A stretch of 64,000 nucleotides of DNA from Zingiber officinale (taxonomy: Eukaryota > Streptophyta > Magnoliopsida > Zingiberales > Zingiberaceae): NCBI RefSeq assembly GCF_018446385.1, contig NC_055988.1:163940209-164004208 (forward strand). The letters run 5' to 3'. Shown here piece after piece: positions 1 through 12,039 of the stretch. The position numbers and the translations under genes are program-made. The notes below the pieces were generated by a model. That model was not told the origin of the DNA. It saw only the letters and a program-made list of their open reading frames with translations, and did no database searches. Within the stretch, counting starts at the first letter, position 1. Every line of letters starts with the position of its first letter.

Positions 1-1398
1 GGAACTAATTGAGACAATGCTTGTTTGGTCAGGGTTATCTGAAACTTACCACAACTCATTCTTTAATTTCGTCTGCCAGTCATAAAGTGGAGATAAAACA
101 TTAAAAAGAGAGTAGGGGGAGAGGAAATGCACCAACTGAAGCACTCACAATAGCAAAGCCAAGTGACACTCGAATTGGAGAAACTGGGATGTATGCATGT
201 GTGGTACTTAAACTTTATCAAGGAATCAATTACAATACTAGATATCTTGAAAATATTATTTGATATGGACTTTGGAAAATTATAAGATTAATCTTAGCAA
301 CATGATACAAGAACCAATTCTCCAATTTAATGCATGAGATTCATCCAAGTATTAAAAAGGTATATGATCATTAGTTGAAAATTGTCTCTGATATTTTTGA
401 AAATTGTTGTGTTAAATTTGAATTCAATTGATTTTGTAATTGCTATGGATTTATATTTAAAGTTAAACCAGTCAAGTGTAATATATTTTAGTTGATTTCA
501 AAATGCCTTAAAATGTGATAAAGCTTGCCATTATTGTTGAATGGAACATAAGCATAATAGATGTAGTCCTATCTATTTTTCTATAGGTTTGAGAATGTTA
601 GATAGGCAAACCCATGAATCCATGATCTCATGTCAGCTTTTGCCTTATGTGTTTGTGAGTTGTATTCCATTCCAGTGAAGTTCTAAAAAACCTTACGATT
701 TATACCTCTTGAAATTTCCTCCTATTCTTATGGATTTACAACAAGTCACATTAAATTCAGTGTCTTTCTTGTTTTTATTCATTTAATCATGCAAATGCCA
801 AGTCGATTCTTGTTTGGTTTCCCTTAAGATGTGAGCCTTGCATCCTCATCACCTGAATCAGGACAACACTGTAGCTGTTATAACATGTTGCACGGTCCAA
901 TTCTAGTTATCCAACTGTGAGAGTTTGCTTTTCTCAATTTTCTTGTCTTCTGGATTTATATCATTGGAATGGTCAAGTGACCATTGTTGACCACTAAATA
1001 TTCTAAAGTTGAAGTTTACGGGTCAACTGATCTTAACCCTTCCCAGTTGTATGATGAATATAATTAGGTCACTCTTGTTAAATTGATCTTTTTTGTATGA
1101 CTTTCTATTGGTTCCTCTTTTTTTTTCCTTGTAATAAAGTTTCTATTATCTTGAAACAATCAAATATAGTTGTGTATCTGCCTGAATATTGACTAGTTAG
1201 CTGTTATTATCAATTATGATGGATGCCTTTCGCATTTATGGTTGATAATTATGCAATCATTTTAAGATGGACAAACAGTAGATAATCTCTCAAAAACTTG
1301 TTCCCAAGTTATGGTTCATCAGGCCTACCATAATCCATAGCAGAAACACAAAAAATGCTGCTTATCTATAACCTTACCCTGTGCACTTTACAACACAG
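1..1398. other. AT-rich spacer or intron, no gene seen
   Basis: No open reading frame, RNA gene or repeat in this stretch could be supported on either strand. It may be intron of a gene that enters the window from the left, because two exon-like pieces follow it at 1399 and 1601. Confidence 0.5.
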
Positions 1399-1657
1399 GA
1401 TAGGAAGAGCTACCTTTTTAACTAAAGAGGAAGCTGAAATGCTTCAGGATCATGTATGATTTACTTTTCACTTGCTATATTTCGAAATTTTACTAAGTCT
1501 TATGCTAAACTGGTCATGAACTTTGTCTGTGGCCTATCTTGAGGATCCCCTGGATTTCTTATTTGTAGAATTCTTCCTGCTATTAAATTAGTCTTCAGAG
1601 ACATCCTATGCTCTTTCAGTGGTACAAATGGTAGCTGGTGACCTGAAAAACTTCTAG
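1399..1657 (+). CDS. Possible last two exons of an unidentified upstream gene
   Basis: An acceptor (CAG) is followed by 1399-1453, which reads IGRATFLTKEEAEMLQDH and ends at a GT donor. A second acceptor precedes 1601-1657, which reads TSYALSVVQMVAGDLKNF and then TAG. The junction between them is in phase 0 and both pieces are free of stops. The residue mix (KEEAEMLQD, VVQMVAGDLKNF) looks like real protein rather than random AT-rich sequence. I do not recognise the family. The earlier exons would lie left of the window. The alternative is chance splice signals in spacer, since only about 37 codons are involved. Confidence 0.3.
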
Positions 1658-2046
1658 TGCTGCATCATCTTTGTATTGTGATAGTCTTGACGATTTAGCT
1701 TGTGATTGCATTGCGCTTCATTCGAGTTAACCAATCATGCAAAATTCACGTACATCAAACACGGTAACACTGGACTAAAGTGGTGTGTGCTCCTGCGCTA
1801 CGGTGCACCGACAATGAACTTTCACAGTTAACTAGGTATTCATCGGTCAGTTCCTAATTGAGATGCACTGTGAATTAATTTTCTCCAGTGAAAAAATAAT
1901 CTTGAAATGTTGACTATAGAGTGATGTGCCATTCGCATCTCTGGATTTTTTTTAGTAGTTGATGGAAAATTTCAATGGTTGAATGAATTATTATTATTAT
2001 TATTTTTTAAGTGGTGTGTGGAAGGCCTTCTGGATCGAAACAATTA

Positions 2047-2187
2047 GGGGTGTTTGATTTACGTTTTTCACATTATTTTCTGTTTTCATTTTCTGATAAA
2101 ATGGAAAACACGTTTGATTTACGCTAAAAAATGAAAAACATATTTTTCAAAAAATGAAAATGAAAATGGGACAAATCAAACGCACCT
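2047..2187. mobile_element. Tourist-like MITE candidate (141 bp)
   Basis: The ends are inverted repeats: the left begins GGGGTGTTTGATTT and the right, read in reverse complement, begins AGGTGCGTTTGATTT. TTA flanks both sides (2044-2046 and 2188-2190), the target duplication typical of PIF/Harbinger elements. The interior is rich in GAAAA and TTTTC runs that could fold back on each other. There is no coding capacity. The call rests on the ends only. Confidence 0.5.
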
Positions 2188-3462
2188 TTATATTTTTTTC
2201 ATATTCCAATTGTGCTTCAAACTCTAATTGACAAACAGATGCTTTAATGATCTTTATATTTTCTATCAAAATATACCATTCTTCTTTTAAATCTTTAATG
2301 AAAAATCAATGTTACTTTCAAATTGTTAACAATTTTAAATATATTTTCTAGCTTTGTTACTGTCTTTGTATTTCTTAGATAATTTATTTTTAATGTTTTA
2401 TAATTGATATTAAGTATATATTTGCAGTGGTTATCGTAAAATATCTTTAAGTTATCGCATCCATTATTGTGCATGACTCAGGTAGGGACGGAGCCCGACA
2501 GGATGGACTAAGCTGTACTCATGCTCTCACTTAGTGCATGAGTGAGTTCTTTCTTTCTGTACCATAAGTTGAAACTTACACCTTCGTACGCCAATTAAAA
2601 AATATTATTATTAAAAAAATTGTTTATGTTAATTCTACAACGACAACAAAACATGTCTTATTTCAAAGAATATATTGTGAAGAACAAAGCAAGAAAGCGA
2701 CGCGCAATATAGAAATAATGAAAGGGAATAAATATTCCACGAACAACTACCTTTTTCTTCTATTTTATTTCCTTTTTATTTGTTCTAAAAGGCAATTTTA
2801 TCTTTTTATAGCAGGAGATCTGAGCCGTCCATGGCGCGATCATGCCAACCAATGAGAAGCAGACAAGCTTTTTCTGGGGAGAATTGAATTCGGATTCGGT
2901 GCCGTACAGATTTGGTGAGTCAACGAAGGCATGAACATGTGGGGAAAATATTGTCAGAATGAAGGAGAATAAAATCATCAACAAATATTGAAATCTAAAT
3001 CCTAAATAATAATGCTATGATAAAAAATACGAGGAACTTTCAAAGACTAAGATCATGTAATATATTACATTTTCAAGATATATTAAAGAATTTATAAATT
3101 TTATGAATGAAAGGAAATAAAATCATCAATAAACATTAAAATCTAAATCCTAAATAAGAACGCACCTGCCCCACAATTATGGTATGCCTTAAACAAAAAG
3201 AATTCAAATCTAGTTTAAAAATTTTGTGATGCTAGGCCGTCTGAAGACCAGATAAGTAAGAAAAGATTAACACATACATGATAATACAATACAAATAAAT
3301 GAAAAGGAATAAGAATTTTTTTTTCTTTTATATCTAACAGCTTTGAATAAAAATCATAAAGTTTAAGAATTAAGAGATGATAAGCTCCGTTGTTGATAAT
3401 CAATATAACATCTTTACTAATTAGGTTGAATTTTTTCAACTCTAAACTTAAATAAACTTGTC

Positions 3463-3530
3463 GGTACATTAAGAGAAATTTTAAATCGATCAAATTGGTA
3501 CATTAAGAGAAATTTTAAATCGATCAAATT
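3463..3530. repeat. Perfect 34-bp tandem duplication
   Basis: Two adjacent identical copies, 3463-3496 and 3497-3530, each begin GGTACATTAAGAG and end CGATCAAATT. Perfect identity points to a recent slippage or repair duplication. Confidence 0.9.
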
Positions 3531-5114
3531 GAAATAATTGACGGAGAGGAAGCTAATGATAAGATAAGTAGACGATGCGATAGAATTGATTGATGAAGAT
3601 GGGTCGAACGAGAGATTCTGGATAGACTCCGAAGTAGTGAAAGAATTAGAAGGGACATGTCTTGTTTGATTCAAGATTTAAATTTGAAATCGATTAAACA
3701 ATGAATTTGAAAGTAAGATCATCCATATCAACTTTTCCTAAATATAGAATTTACTTTATATTTTATATTTTACTTAATTTTTTTATCTTATCTATTTTTT
3801 AAATTTAGATTTCATGAAATTTAGGAATGAAATCCATTTACTAAATATTAAAATATATTTAATTTAGGAGAGAGAAAAAAAATAAAGAGAATGTATTGAA
3901 TAATGAAAAGTAGATATTATAGAGAGAGAAAAAATAATAAAAAATCATAAAAATGAAAAGAGTGAAGAAAATAATAAAAAAATAAAGATAATAAAAAATT
4001 TAGGATAGCTGATGTAATATGCAGTGACAAATAATTATCTAAATTTAATAAAGGGAATGATGCATCTTAAATTTTAGAAATATTATAGGAAAATTAGGAT
4101 TGATGCTCCAAGTGTCATTTTGTAGGGATTGATGGGAGGGATTCTGTTTTGATAAAAATATATTAAAAAAATCCCCCTTTGACAATTTTAATAAAAAGGT
4201 GTTTTTTTTTATTTTTTGTCAAAAAAAAAAACAGGCGTCAAAATGAATGAGAATGCAATTCTTTCCCTACCTTTTCCCCTTATTCTTCATTTGTTCTATT
4301 ACAATTATTGCTATAACTTTCTTAGTTTCGAATATATTCTATGGATAAGGTGCTTCTCTTTATTTGATTCGTGTTAAATGTGTTTGGTTAATTAAGGAGG
4401 TCAATTCAAGTAGCTAAAGGAACTATAAACTGTTTTAATTGATTGGATAAGGATTTTTTTTATTAAATATTAAGTTGGACAATCAATTAACCCTAGAGTT
4501 TTCAATCAATTAGATGTAGAATTTAGGCATATAATAATAATTTTATTTAGGTTACAGTAGATCGATAGGATTTTAAATCAACTAAAAATTTGAGAAATTG
4601 ACTGAAAAATTACTCCAATCATTGAATGATATAGTTGTTGGAGCACAATTTATGTAGGATGAATTATAATCTAGGGTAAGTATAGCAAATAGAGTAGATT
4701 TTATTTTTGGGGTTCAAAAAAAAATATGCTATCTATTACGAGCTTCTCACAATACATAAATCATACTCGAAACAACAGCTTCTGATTTTAACCTTTCCCA
4801 CTTCCTTATTAGATCTACATTAGAGAGAATTATCACATGCATTGTTAACACATGAGGAGATCGCCATCGCCATCATCGACCATCGTTAAAAGGAATATTT
4901 GAGAGTCTATTCAAGTAAACACAAATTTAACCTTTTTTTTAAGAAAAAAAATTAAAGAATAAAAGATTTAATATGACGGTCTTTTATAACGGCACGCATC
5001 CGATACGTTCGACATGTACCTAAAAAGGGGTGAGCGTTACAGCGACGGAAGCAGACGGATGTGGTTTATTAGGGCTCCGTAGTCGGCACCCACGCTCCTC
5101 TTCCGAATCGATCC

Positions 5115-5171
5115 ATGGCTGACGGTGGAGAACGAAGCGGGATGAGAGCAATTAAGGGGGAAGAGGAATAG
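5115..5171 (+). other. Upstream ORF in the likely PP1 leader (18 codons)
   Basis: An ATG at 5115 opens an 18-codon frame ([18 protein letters not shown]) that closes at TAG 5169-5171, 80 bases before the PP1 start. The ATG lies in CCATGG, a good initiation context. It matters only if transcription starts upstream of 5115, which the sequence does not settle. Confidence 0.35.
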
Positions 5172-5250
5172 GGAGAGCGAGATCGCCTTCAATCCCTCCT
5201 TCGACCCTCCTCATCCCGATCGAGCGAAGAGGTGCGCTGGAATCACGAGG

Positions 5251-8200
5251 ATGCCCATGGACAAGGCCGTGCTCGACAGCATAATAAGGCGGCTTCTGCT
5301 AGCCAAGGGGACGAAGGCGGCGAAGAACGCGCAGGTGACGGATGCGGAGATCCGGCAGCTCTGCATCACATCCAAGGAAATTTTCCTCAGCCAGCCCATT
5401 CTGCTAGAGTTGGAGGCCCCAATCAAGATCTGCGGTATACGCCGAAAAGGAACTTTTTTTTTGGATTTTGTTGCGGTTTTGAATTATAAGGCCCCGTTTT
5501 TTAATATTTGATCTTTCTATCTTGTGCCAATTTCAATTTTTTTTTTTTGTTGAGATTGTGTGTTCTTTCTAATTTGTGAACCACCAAGATTCTTTGTCTT
5601 TGATAGCTAGCTGATGTCATGGTTTCTAGTCTTTCTTGATGCATACTTTATTGTTTGTTTTTAATTCTTTTACTTGATAAATTATGGCGATGCTTAAGAT
5701 GGTGGCTGGGAATTTTGACTATGGAGTGGAATTTATCGGCAAGACTGAATTGTTTGTTCATAACTAGGTCTTCATGAATGCATTTTATCCTGTTCTTTTG
5801 TGGTTGTTGAAAAGCTAATATATGTTTGCTTTCAATGCTCACAAAACTTCCTCTTCACAAAGTAATTGTTGTGGTTTTATCTGTCAACCATGGGGGACCC
5901 ATAGAGAAGCAATAGCCCTTCCCTGTTTCCGATGAGATATGGGATGCAACTTGGGGCATGGTTTATTCCTGATTGGTTTTGATCTGATCATCTAGCTAAT
6001 AGTTCCAAGGTAGAATATGATTGTCTGAATTGGATGATAATTATCTGTTTGTCTAAGATGGGATAGCAATCAGTGCAGGGATGCTTCTAAAGCTATTTCA
6101 GTTTTACTGAATAAGATTCTATACAAATTTTTTGCCTTTCCATCGCTAATTTATTTTTCCCTAGCAACTCATTTGGCAGATATTTCAATGTCATTAGCTT
6201 TATAGTAAAAATCTCTTTGGCTGCAAACAGTGATAAACTTGTGCCAATAAAGTGCTGTGGTATTGGAGTGTTTCATTTTGTTCAGTTGACTTTCAATGTA
6301 GTATATGAGAACGAAGATGTTTTTCTAGTTACAAAGGATATATTTGGGATTTTAATGGAAATTGTTTGTCTCAAATGTGTTTGGACAATATAAATTAGTT
6401 CCACAGAACTGTTTTTGTATGCAAAATTATAGCCTTGATAGATAGAATTTTTATGTAGATATTTGAGTGGTCACAAGATTTCAGTTGGGGAAATAGAAGT
6501 TCTACATATCCTGAAGTTGATGGCAAGATAGGTAAAATAGGGAATTTATAATACAAAACTTGCCCTATGGTACAATTTTCATGAGAAGGGAAATTATCAG
6601 CCTCAATAGATGAATTTTTTATATAGATACTTGAGTGGCCACAAGATTTCATTTTGGTAAATGGGAGTTCCACATGATGGAGAATGGTTGATACAAAAGT
6701 TGCTCCTTGGTACTATTTTCCTGAGAAGGATAATTGTCAGCTTGCATACATAAAATCTTTATCTAGAAATTCAAGTGGTGTCAAGATTTCCGTTGGGGAT
6801 TTATAGGAGTTCTACATATTTGGAAGTTAAAGGTAATATAGTGAAATAGGGAATACTAACAAGAGAAAAATGGTCTATTTCTAGTATAAATCATGACAGA
6901 AGCTTACATACCTAACTGCAAATAACCCATGTTACTGGTGAGAAGATCAACTTTATGTTGATGGCCATTTATTCAAGTACTGAGAAAAAAATCCTTGTAG
7001 TCAGCCATAAATAACTGAGACAATAAGACCTAGAACTTGTTATACTTTAGGACTTTGGTACTTCTTTTTTGTACTGTTCTATAATGTATTATTTTAGGCA
7101 AGCTTTTAATTGTCTCAATGGGTTTTGGTTTGATACTTAATTAATTTATGCAAAGATAAGTTGATTTTATTGGCGGTGTGTCAAGGGGAAGAATTATTTC
7201 AACTCAAAACTTTAAATCCAAAATTAATTTGAATTGTCTTTGAACTGTTTCAAGATACATTAGTGTTGTAACAGAGGCTTTCTTTTCTTGCATGAGCAAG
7301 GCCATGTGCTCACTTTAGTGTGGTGGCTTAACACTCAACACTAGTGATATTCTAAAAGAACTAGTTATAATTTTTGAATGCTTTTATGGACTATAGATAT
7401 ATAATTAGATTTACTTGATTCTTAAATTTGATTGATCTTTGGCAATCAACATAATTTTCTTGTTCTTATCTGCTAGCTATTTGGTTCTATTTTGGCTAAG
7501 TAGGACATGGATCTATTAACAACCCGACACAAATTGATACTCTATTTTTGTTTCCCATTTTTTGAGAGACACATATGAAACCAATTTTGATGCTTTGTTA
7601 TGGATATTAAACTTTTGATGTTGCAGGAGATATTCATGGTCAGTATACTGATCTTCTTCGACTTTTTGAATATGGTGGGTACCCACCACAGGCAAATTAC
7701 TTGTTCCTTGGGGACTATGTTGATCGTGGTAAGCAAAGCATAGAAAGTATATGTCTGCTGCTCGCATACAAGATTAGGTACCCAGAGAACTTCTTCCTCC
7801 TTAGGGGTAACCATGAATGTGCTTCCATCAACCGGATATATGGTTTTTATGATGAGTGCAAAAGGAGATACAATGTTCGACTGTGGAAAGTGTTCACAGA
7901 TTGTTTTAACTGTCTCCCAGTTGCTGCACTTATTGATGAGAAAATAATTTGCATGCATGGGGGCCTGTCTCCTGAACTAAAGAACTTGGATCAGATTAGA
8001 AATATTGCTCGTCCTGTGGATGTTCCAGACCAAGGGCTGCTTTGTGATTTGCTTTGGTCAGACCCGGATAAAGATATTGAAGGCTGGGGAGAAAATGATA
8101 GAGGTGTCTCTTATACTTTTGGGCCAGACAAGGTGTCTGAATTTCTTCAGAAGCATGACTTGGATCTCATCTGCCGAGCCCACCAGGTAAGTAGCAACTA

Positions 8201-9822
8201 GCCACTTGCTTCCAATAACATGGTCATTGAATGAATACATCCAGTTTGCTTCAACACATGGAGCTGATCTTGGCAGGTGGTGGAAGATGGCTATGAATTT
8301 TTTGCAAAGCGCCAGTTGGTGACGATATTCTCTGCTCCAAACTATTGTGGTGAATTTGATAATGCTGGTGCTATGATGAGTGTAGATGACACTCTCACAT
8401 GTTCGTTTCAGATTCTTAAACCAGCTGACAAGAAGAAAGGATTTGGAAATAATTTTTTGAAACCAGGAGTTCCTGCAAGAAAGGTAATAAATCGATAGTT
8501 TTCTGGGCAGTTTACAGTCATAAGAAAACACTTCATGCTTATGTTCAAGATAATCTGGTCCTTTTTAAGTTGCAATCTACTAGATATTATTCATGTTATT
8601 GACAATCTTCTTTAGTTACATAATGTAGATTCACTAAATCATGAACCTTTATTTATATGAAACCTGCCCTCAGGGCACATAGCATAGACGGTGGGTGCAT
8701 GACATCTCTGGCGTAATGACCAGAGGTCGATTCTGAGGAACTGACGACCTGGGGTTTACCCCACCATTCGCCTGACGCCTGTGTACCTGCATGTATCTCC
8801 CTCCATATTCGTGGGGCCGTTAATGTAGTGGATCTATATTTTTTTTATTTATATGAAACCTCGCCATTCTCTTGCAAGATGTCAAATGTTATTTTAATGT
8901 GTATAACCTGTTTCTCTTTTTAAATATATGTTACCCTAGGTTACCAAAAGGTCTAGTGGTCCCCATAGAATTTCTAGCCACCTGATGATGCCCTCAGGTT
9001 TTAAGAAGTTCTTGATATTTGAAGTGCATGCTTTAGATGTGTGTTCCTGGAGATCTTTATATGTAGCCAAAACATGCATCATATAAGTGAGCAAATGTAA
9101 ATTCTATTACCATTATCTAGCCTCATTTAACATACTAAATAGTTGTGCCAATGAATGAACAGGGAGTCATGCAAATAATGAGACAACTAATTCAATAGCA
9201 GATCTGGTTTAGAGCCACTACTAGAATTGATCAAGAACTTTAAAAAAATGGCTCTACTCTCCAAAAATCATGCAATTAAAAGTCTTGAAGTAACCTAAAA
9301 TTGTGTTAAAGCTTTTTTCCACAGCCTTCATCATCGGTGATACCGTATCATCAAACAATGTTTAGCTCCAACTATTTGGCATCATAGATGTTATTCATCT
9401 ATTGGACTCTAAAACCCAATCACTTGTAGCACTCAAATCTTTTAACAAATTGTTCTATAATTTTATGTTTCCTATCCCTTACCATTGTAACTCTCGTCGA
9501 GACATTTCATCATTGAATTATCATTTAATGAGGATCGAAAACACGACTCTGTTTTTGGCATAGGTTTACCTTTGTTTTTTTTTGTCAATATATTTCATGA
9601 ACCATCCCCTTATCTCAAGCGTGTTTTGAATTGTTATTGAAAAACAAATGTATCATATTATACCATTTCGCCACCTACTGCATGGTTATACAATTTTTAC
9701 TATTTACCTGCTTTGTATTCTATGTTTGTACTGAACTTGTTGTTACCTTACTACCGCACTAATGTTTGAAGAAGCATGTGTAATGAGTTCATGTATGGAT
9801 TCAACAGGGAGGGAAAGATTGA
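5251..9822 (+). CDS. Serine/threonine protein phosphatase PP1 catalytic subunit
   Basis: Exons are 5251-5434, 7627-8186, 8277-8483 and 9808-9822; all junctions are in phase and give 321 residues, the usual length for plant PP1 (TOPP family). It is the metal-dependent catalytic subunit that removes phosphate from Ser/Thr in nucleus and cytoplasm and is steered by RVxF-type regulatory subunits. All signature motifs are present: GDIHG (62-66), GDYVDRG (90-96), GNHE (122-125), MHGG, and RAHQ ending exon 2. The metal ligands D63, H65, D91, N123 and the late H247 sit one residue before rabbit PP1 numbering. The [16 protein letters not shown] loop is intact. The last exon adds only GGKD and a stop. 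The first ATG (5251) is followed by an in-frame ATG at 5257 in a better context, so either may be used. Intron 1 (2.2 kb) holds a degenerate triplicated repeat and intron 3 holds a SINE. Confidence 0.96.
6400..6850 (+). repeat. Degenerate triplicated repeat in PP1 intron 1
   Basis: Three diverged copies of a roughly 140-170-bp unit lie head to tail. Each contains a TTGAGTGG-like core (about 6463, 6631 and 6771) followed by CAAGATTTC and then a GGAGTTCTACAT-like segment. Copies two and three also share a GGTAC-ATTTTC-TGAGAAGG block. Divergence is high, so the amplification is old. No function is apparent. Confidence 0.7.
8666..8843 (+). mobile_element. tRNA-derived SINE in PP1 intron 3
   Basis: The body begins GCCCTCAGGGCACATAG and ends in a T-rich tail. 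It contains a B-box-like GGTCGATTCTGAGG segment. Flanking it is an exact 18-bp target duplication TTTATTTATATGAAACCT, at 8648-8665 and 8844-8861. The long exact duplication and polymerase III-type promoter are the marks of a SINE moved by LINE machinery. It sits in the sense direction within the intron and breaks no exon. Confidence 0.85.
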
Positions 9823-12039
9823 CAGACAATGATATGGGGAGGGTTGTACATTTAGGACTTGAAAGAAGCATCAAGGGAAGAAATGATCTGAACTGATGCT
9901 ACATCACGAGTCAGGAATTAGTACCACGTTGAAGTTTTTACTGTTGTAGCTGAGCTCAGGCAGTATTTGTAAAGTATTACCAGCTCATCTGATATTGTGA
10001 ATTCTGCAAGTTTTTATGACTCACCTTATATGATTGGGGCACTTTAGGTGTAGAAAGAAATATGTTTTATATGAAGCCCCAAATGTTTCTTCTCATGCAC
10101 AGAGCAAAAAATTTGTTTTCATCAATTTATGATCTGGTTCCATGTATGTGATGGAGTTTGGACCGATCAACCCCATCGGTTCTTAGGGTTTTTTTAGTTA
10201 AGTGTGTTGAAAATTTTTATTTTGACTTAGGAACTCAGAATAGTGGAAAACAGTCTAGATTGCCCCCCTTCCAATAGCATTGGTTCTCAAATAACTCAAG
10301 GGATTGGCGCTCTCATTTGACTATGTTTAAACATGCTGAGTTGTATAGGTTTGTAAATGAGTTTTGATCAAAATTTATTGATAGTTAAAACTAGTTTTGT
10401 GTTGGGAAATTTTAGGAAAAATATCGTGAAGAGAACAAGTAAAGTTTGGAGTGACTGTGTGTTTAAGTGCATTGGTGACTTTTTAGCCAGGGCAATTATA
10501 GGAAGAGAATGCATTATGTTTAGAATGAATTTAGTATGTCTAGATTTTTAGTTGAAATTTATTGATGATTGAATTTCTTTTTAGATCTCATAATCTAAAA
10601 TCAAAGAATTTGAGCAAGGATTGCGAGAAAGAAAATTGTACGTGTTTAAAATGAATCTCATATATTTATTTCTATTAATGTCGACTTTTGACTTTGTAGA
10701 TGGTTGAAAAAGTATCAGATTCACGTTAAGCATAGTTAGATTCAAGAGAATGTTAGAGAATAGAATGGTGTAAGTTTAGAGTGAATACATTTAAGTTCAT
10801 TAATGATAAACCTCTAAATTTTTAAAAATAATAATATAGATGAATTTAAGAGATTGTTAGGAGTATAATGGTGTAAATTTTCAAATAAATTTGAATTTTT
10901 TAAGGTCATTAATGACTTTAGGTTAAAATTTAATAATGATTATATATATATAGGGATAGATTTATGGGGTCGATAGGAGTGTAATTTTATTTATTTAGCA
11001 TGAATTTAAAATCTTTAGAGCCATCAAACCCTCTTAATTTAGGGCTATTAAATGTTTTCAATATAAAGTCATCGGTGACCTTAAAAAGACTTTAAATATG
11101 GGGGAAAAAAAGAACTTGAATCTATTTAGGGGACTAATAGAAATATAATGACGTAAATTTAAAATAAATATAGTTATTTTAAGACCTCAATGACTTTAAA
11201 TAAATATAATGACACAAATTATTATTATTTTTTATCTTAAACAAGAAAGGTTCTACTTTAGCTACAATAAGTGAAAAACATGCTTTTTTAATAATCAATG
11301 TGTCTGAATTTTATCCCATTAATGAAATGCAAAATATTTTTTAAAAAAATGATAATTTCAGTTAATCTATAATATCTGAGGTGTTTGAAATCTAATTGCG
11401 ATCCTCATTTGGAAAAAAAAAAAATCTTATAAATATATCAGGATAAAATACAAACCACTTAGAAGCTGCGTATGGTGACCAATAAAAGTATCATCGAGGC
11501 CTTGTTAGATTTCAACACCAGATTGTTGCCATGATGTGCAAAAGAGATTTATAAATTCTATAGATTTTTTAATTTAAATTTATTTAACTGTTTGAATTTT
11601 TTTATTTTTAAGTTTGCGTAATTTGTTAGTAAATTTAATATATAATATTATTTGTTATCGTTTTTAAAAAATTTATTTATGAACATATGTTCTAATTTTG
11701 AAGAACATTTAATTCGAGCCACGTGTAAATTCGTTAAAAAAAAAAGATACATTCGGAAAAATAAAAAAACCGAATTTTCCCTCTCTAGTTTAATGAGTGT
11801 TACGAGGGTTCGGGTTATCAGTTTTCAACCGGATCCGATAACTCTTGGGCTTTTTGAATGGGCCTTTTCCATCTTCAATGCTGTGGTTCGCTTAGGATGA
11901 CGTCACCCGTGGCAGTTTCCAGGGGTGAACTGTCCGGCTCAAGTAGCCGGTCCATTCCTTGACGGTGGAATGAACCAGCGATGTTTCGCAGAGTCGTGAA
12001 GGAAGCCTCGAACACCTAGACGACGGCCACCGGCGCTGG
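9823..12039. other. PP1 3' UTR and spacer to the WDR7-like gene
   Basis: The first few hundred bases are presumably the PP1 3' untranslated region. About 10,430-11,220 contains loosely repeated units around an AATGACTTTA-like core (see findings). The last part before 12,040 becomes GC-rich and includes two short overlapping upstream ORFs (11970-11999 and 11981-12019) that could lie in the WDR7-like leader. No other gene is supported. Confidence 0.5.

Larger units (their letters stand above)
1658..5100. other. Intergenic spacer upstream of the PP1 gene
   Basis: This is AT-rich sequence with long A and T runs. It holds a Tourist-like MITE candidate (2047-2187) and a 34-bp tandem duplication (3463-3530), both listed separately. 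No gene is supported. The last few hundred bases become more GC-rich toward the PP1 leader and are presumably its promoter, but I could not place a convincing TATA box. Confidence 0.6.
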
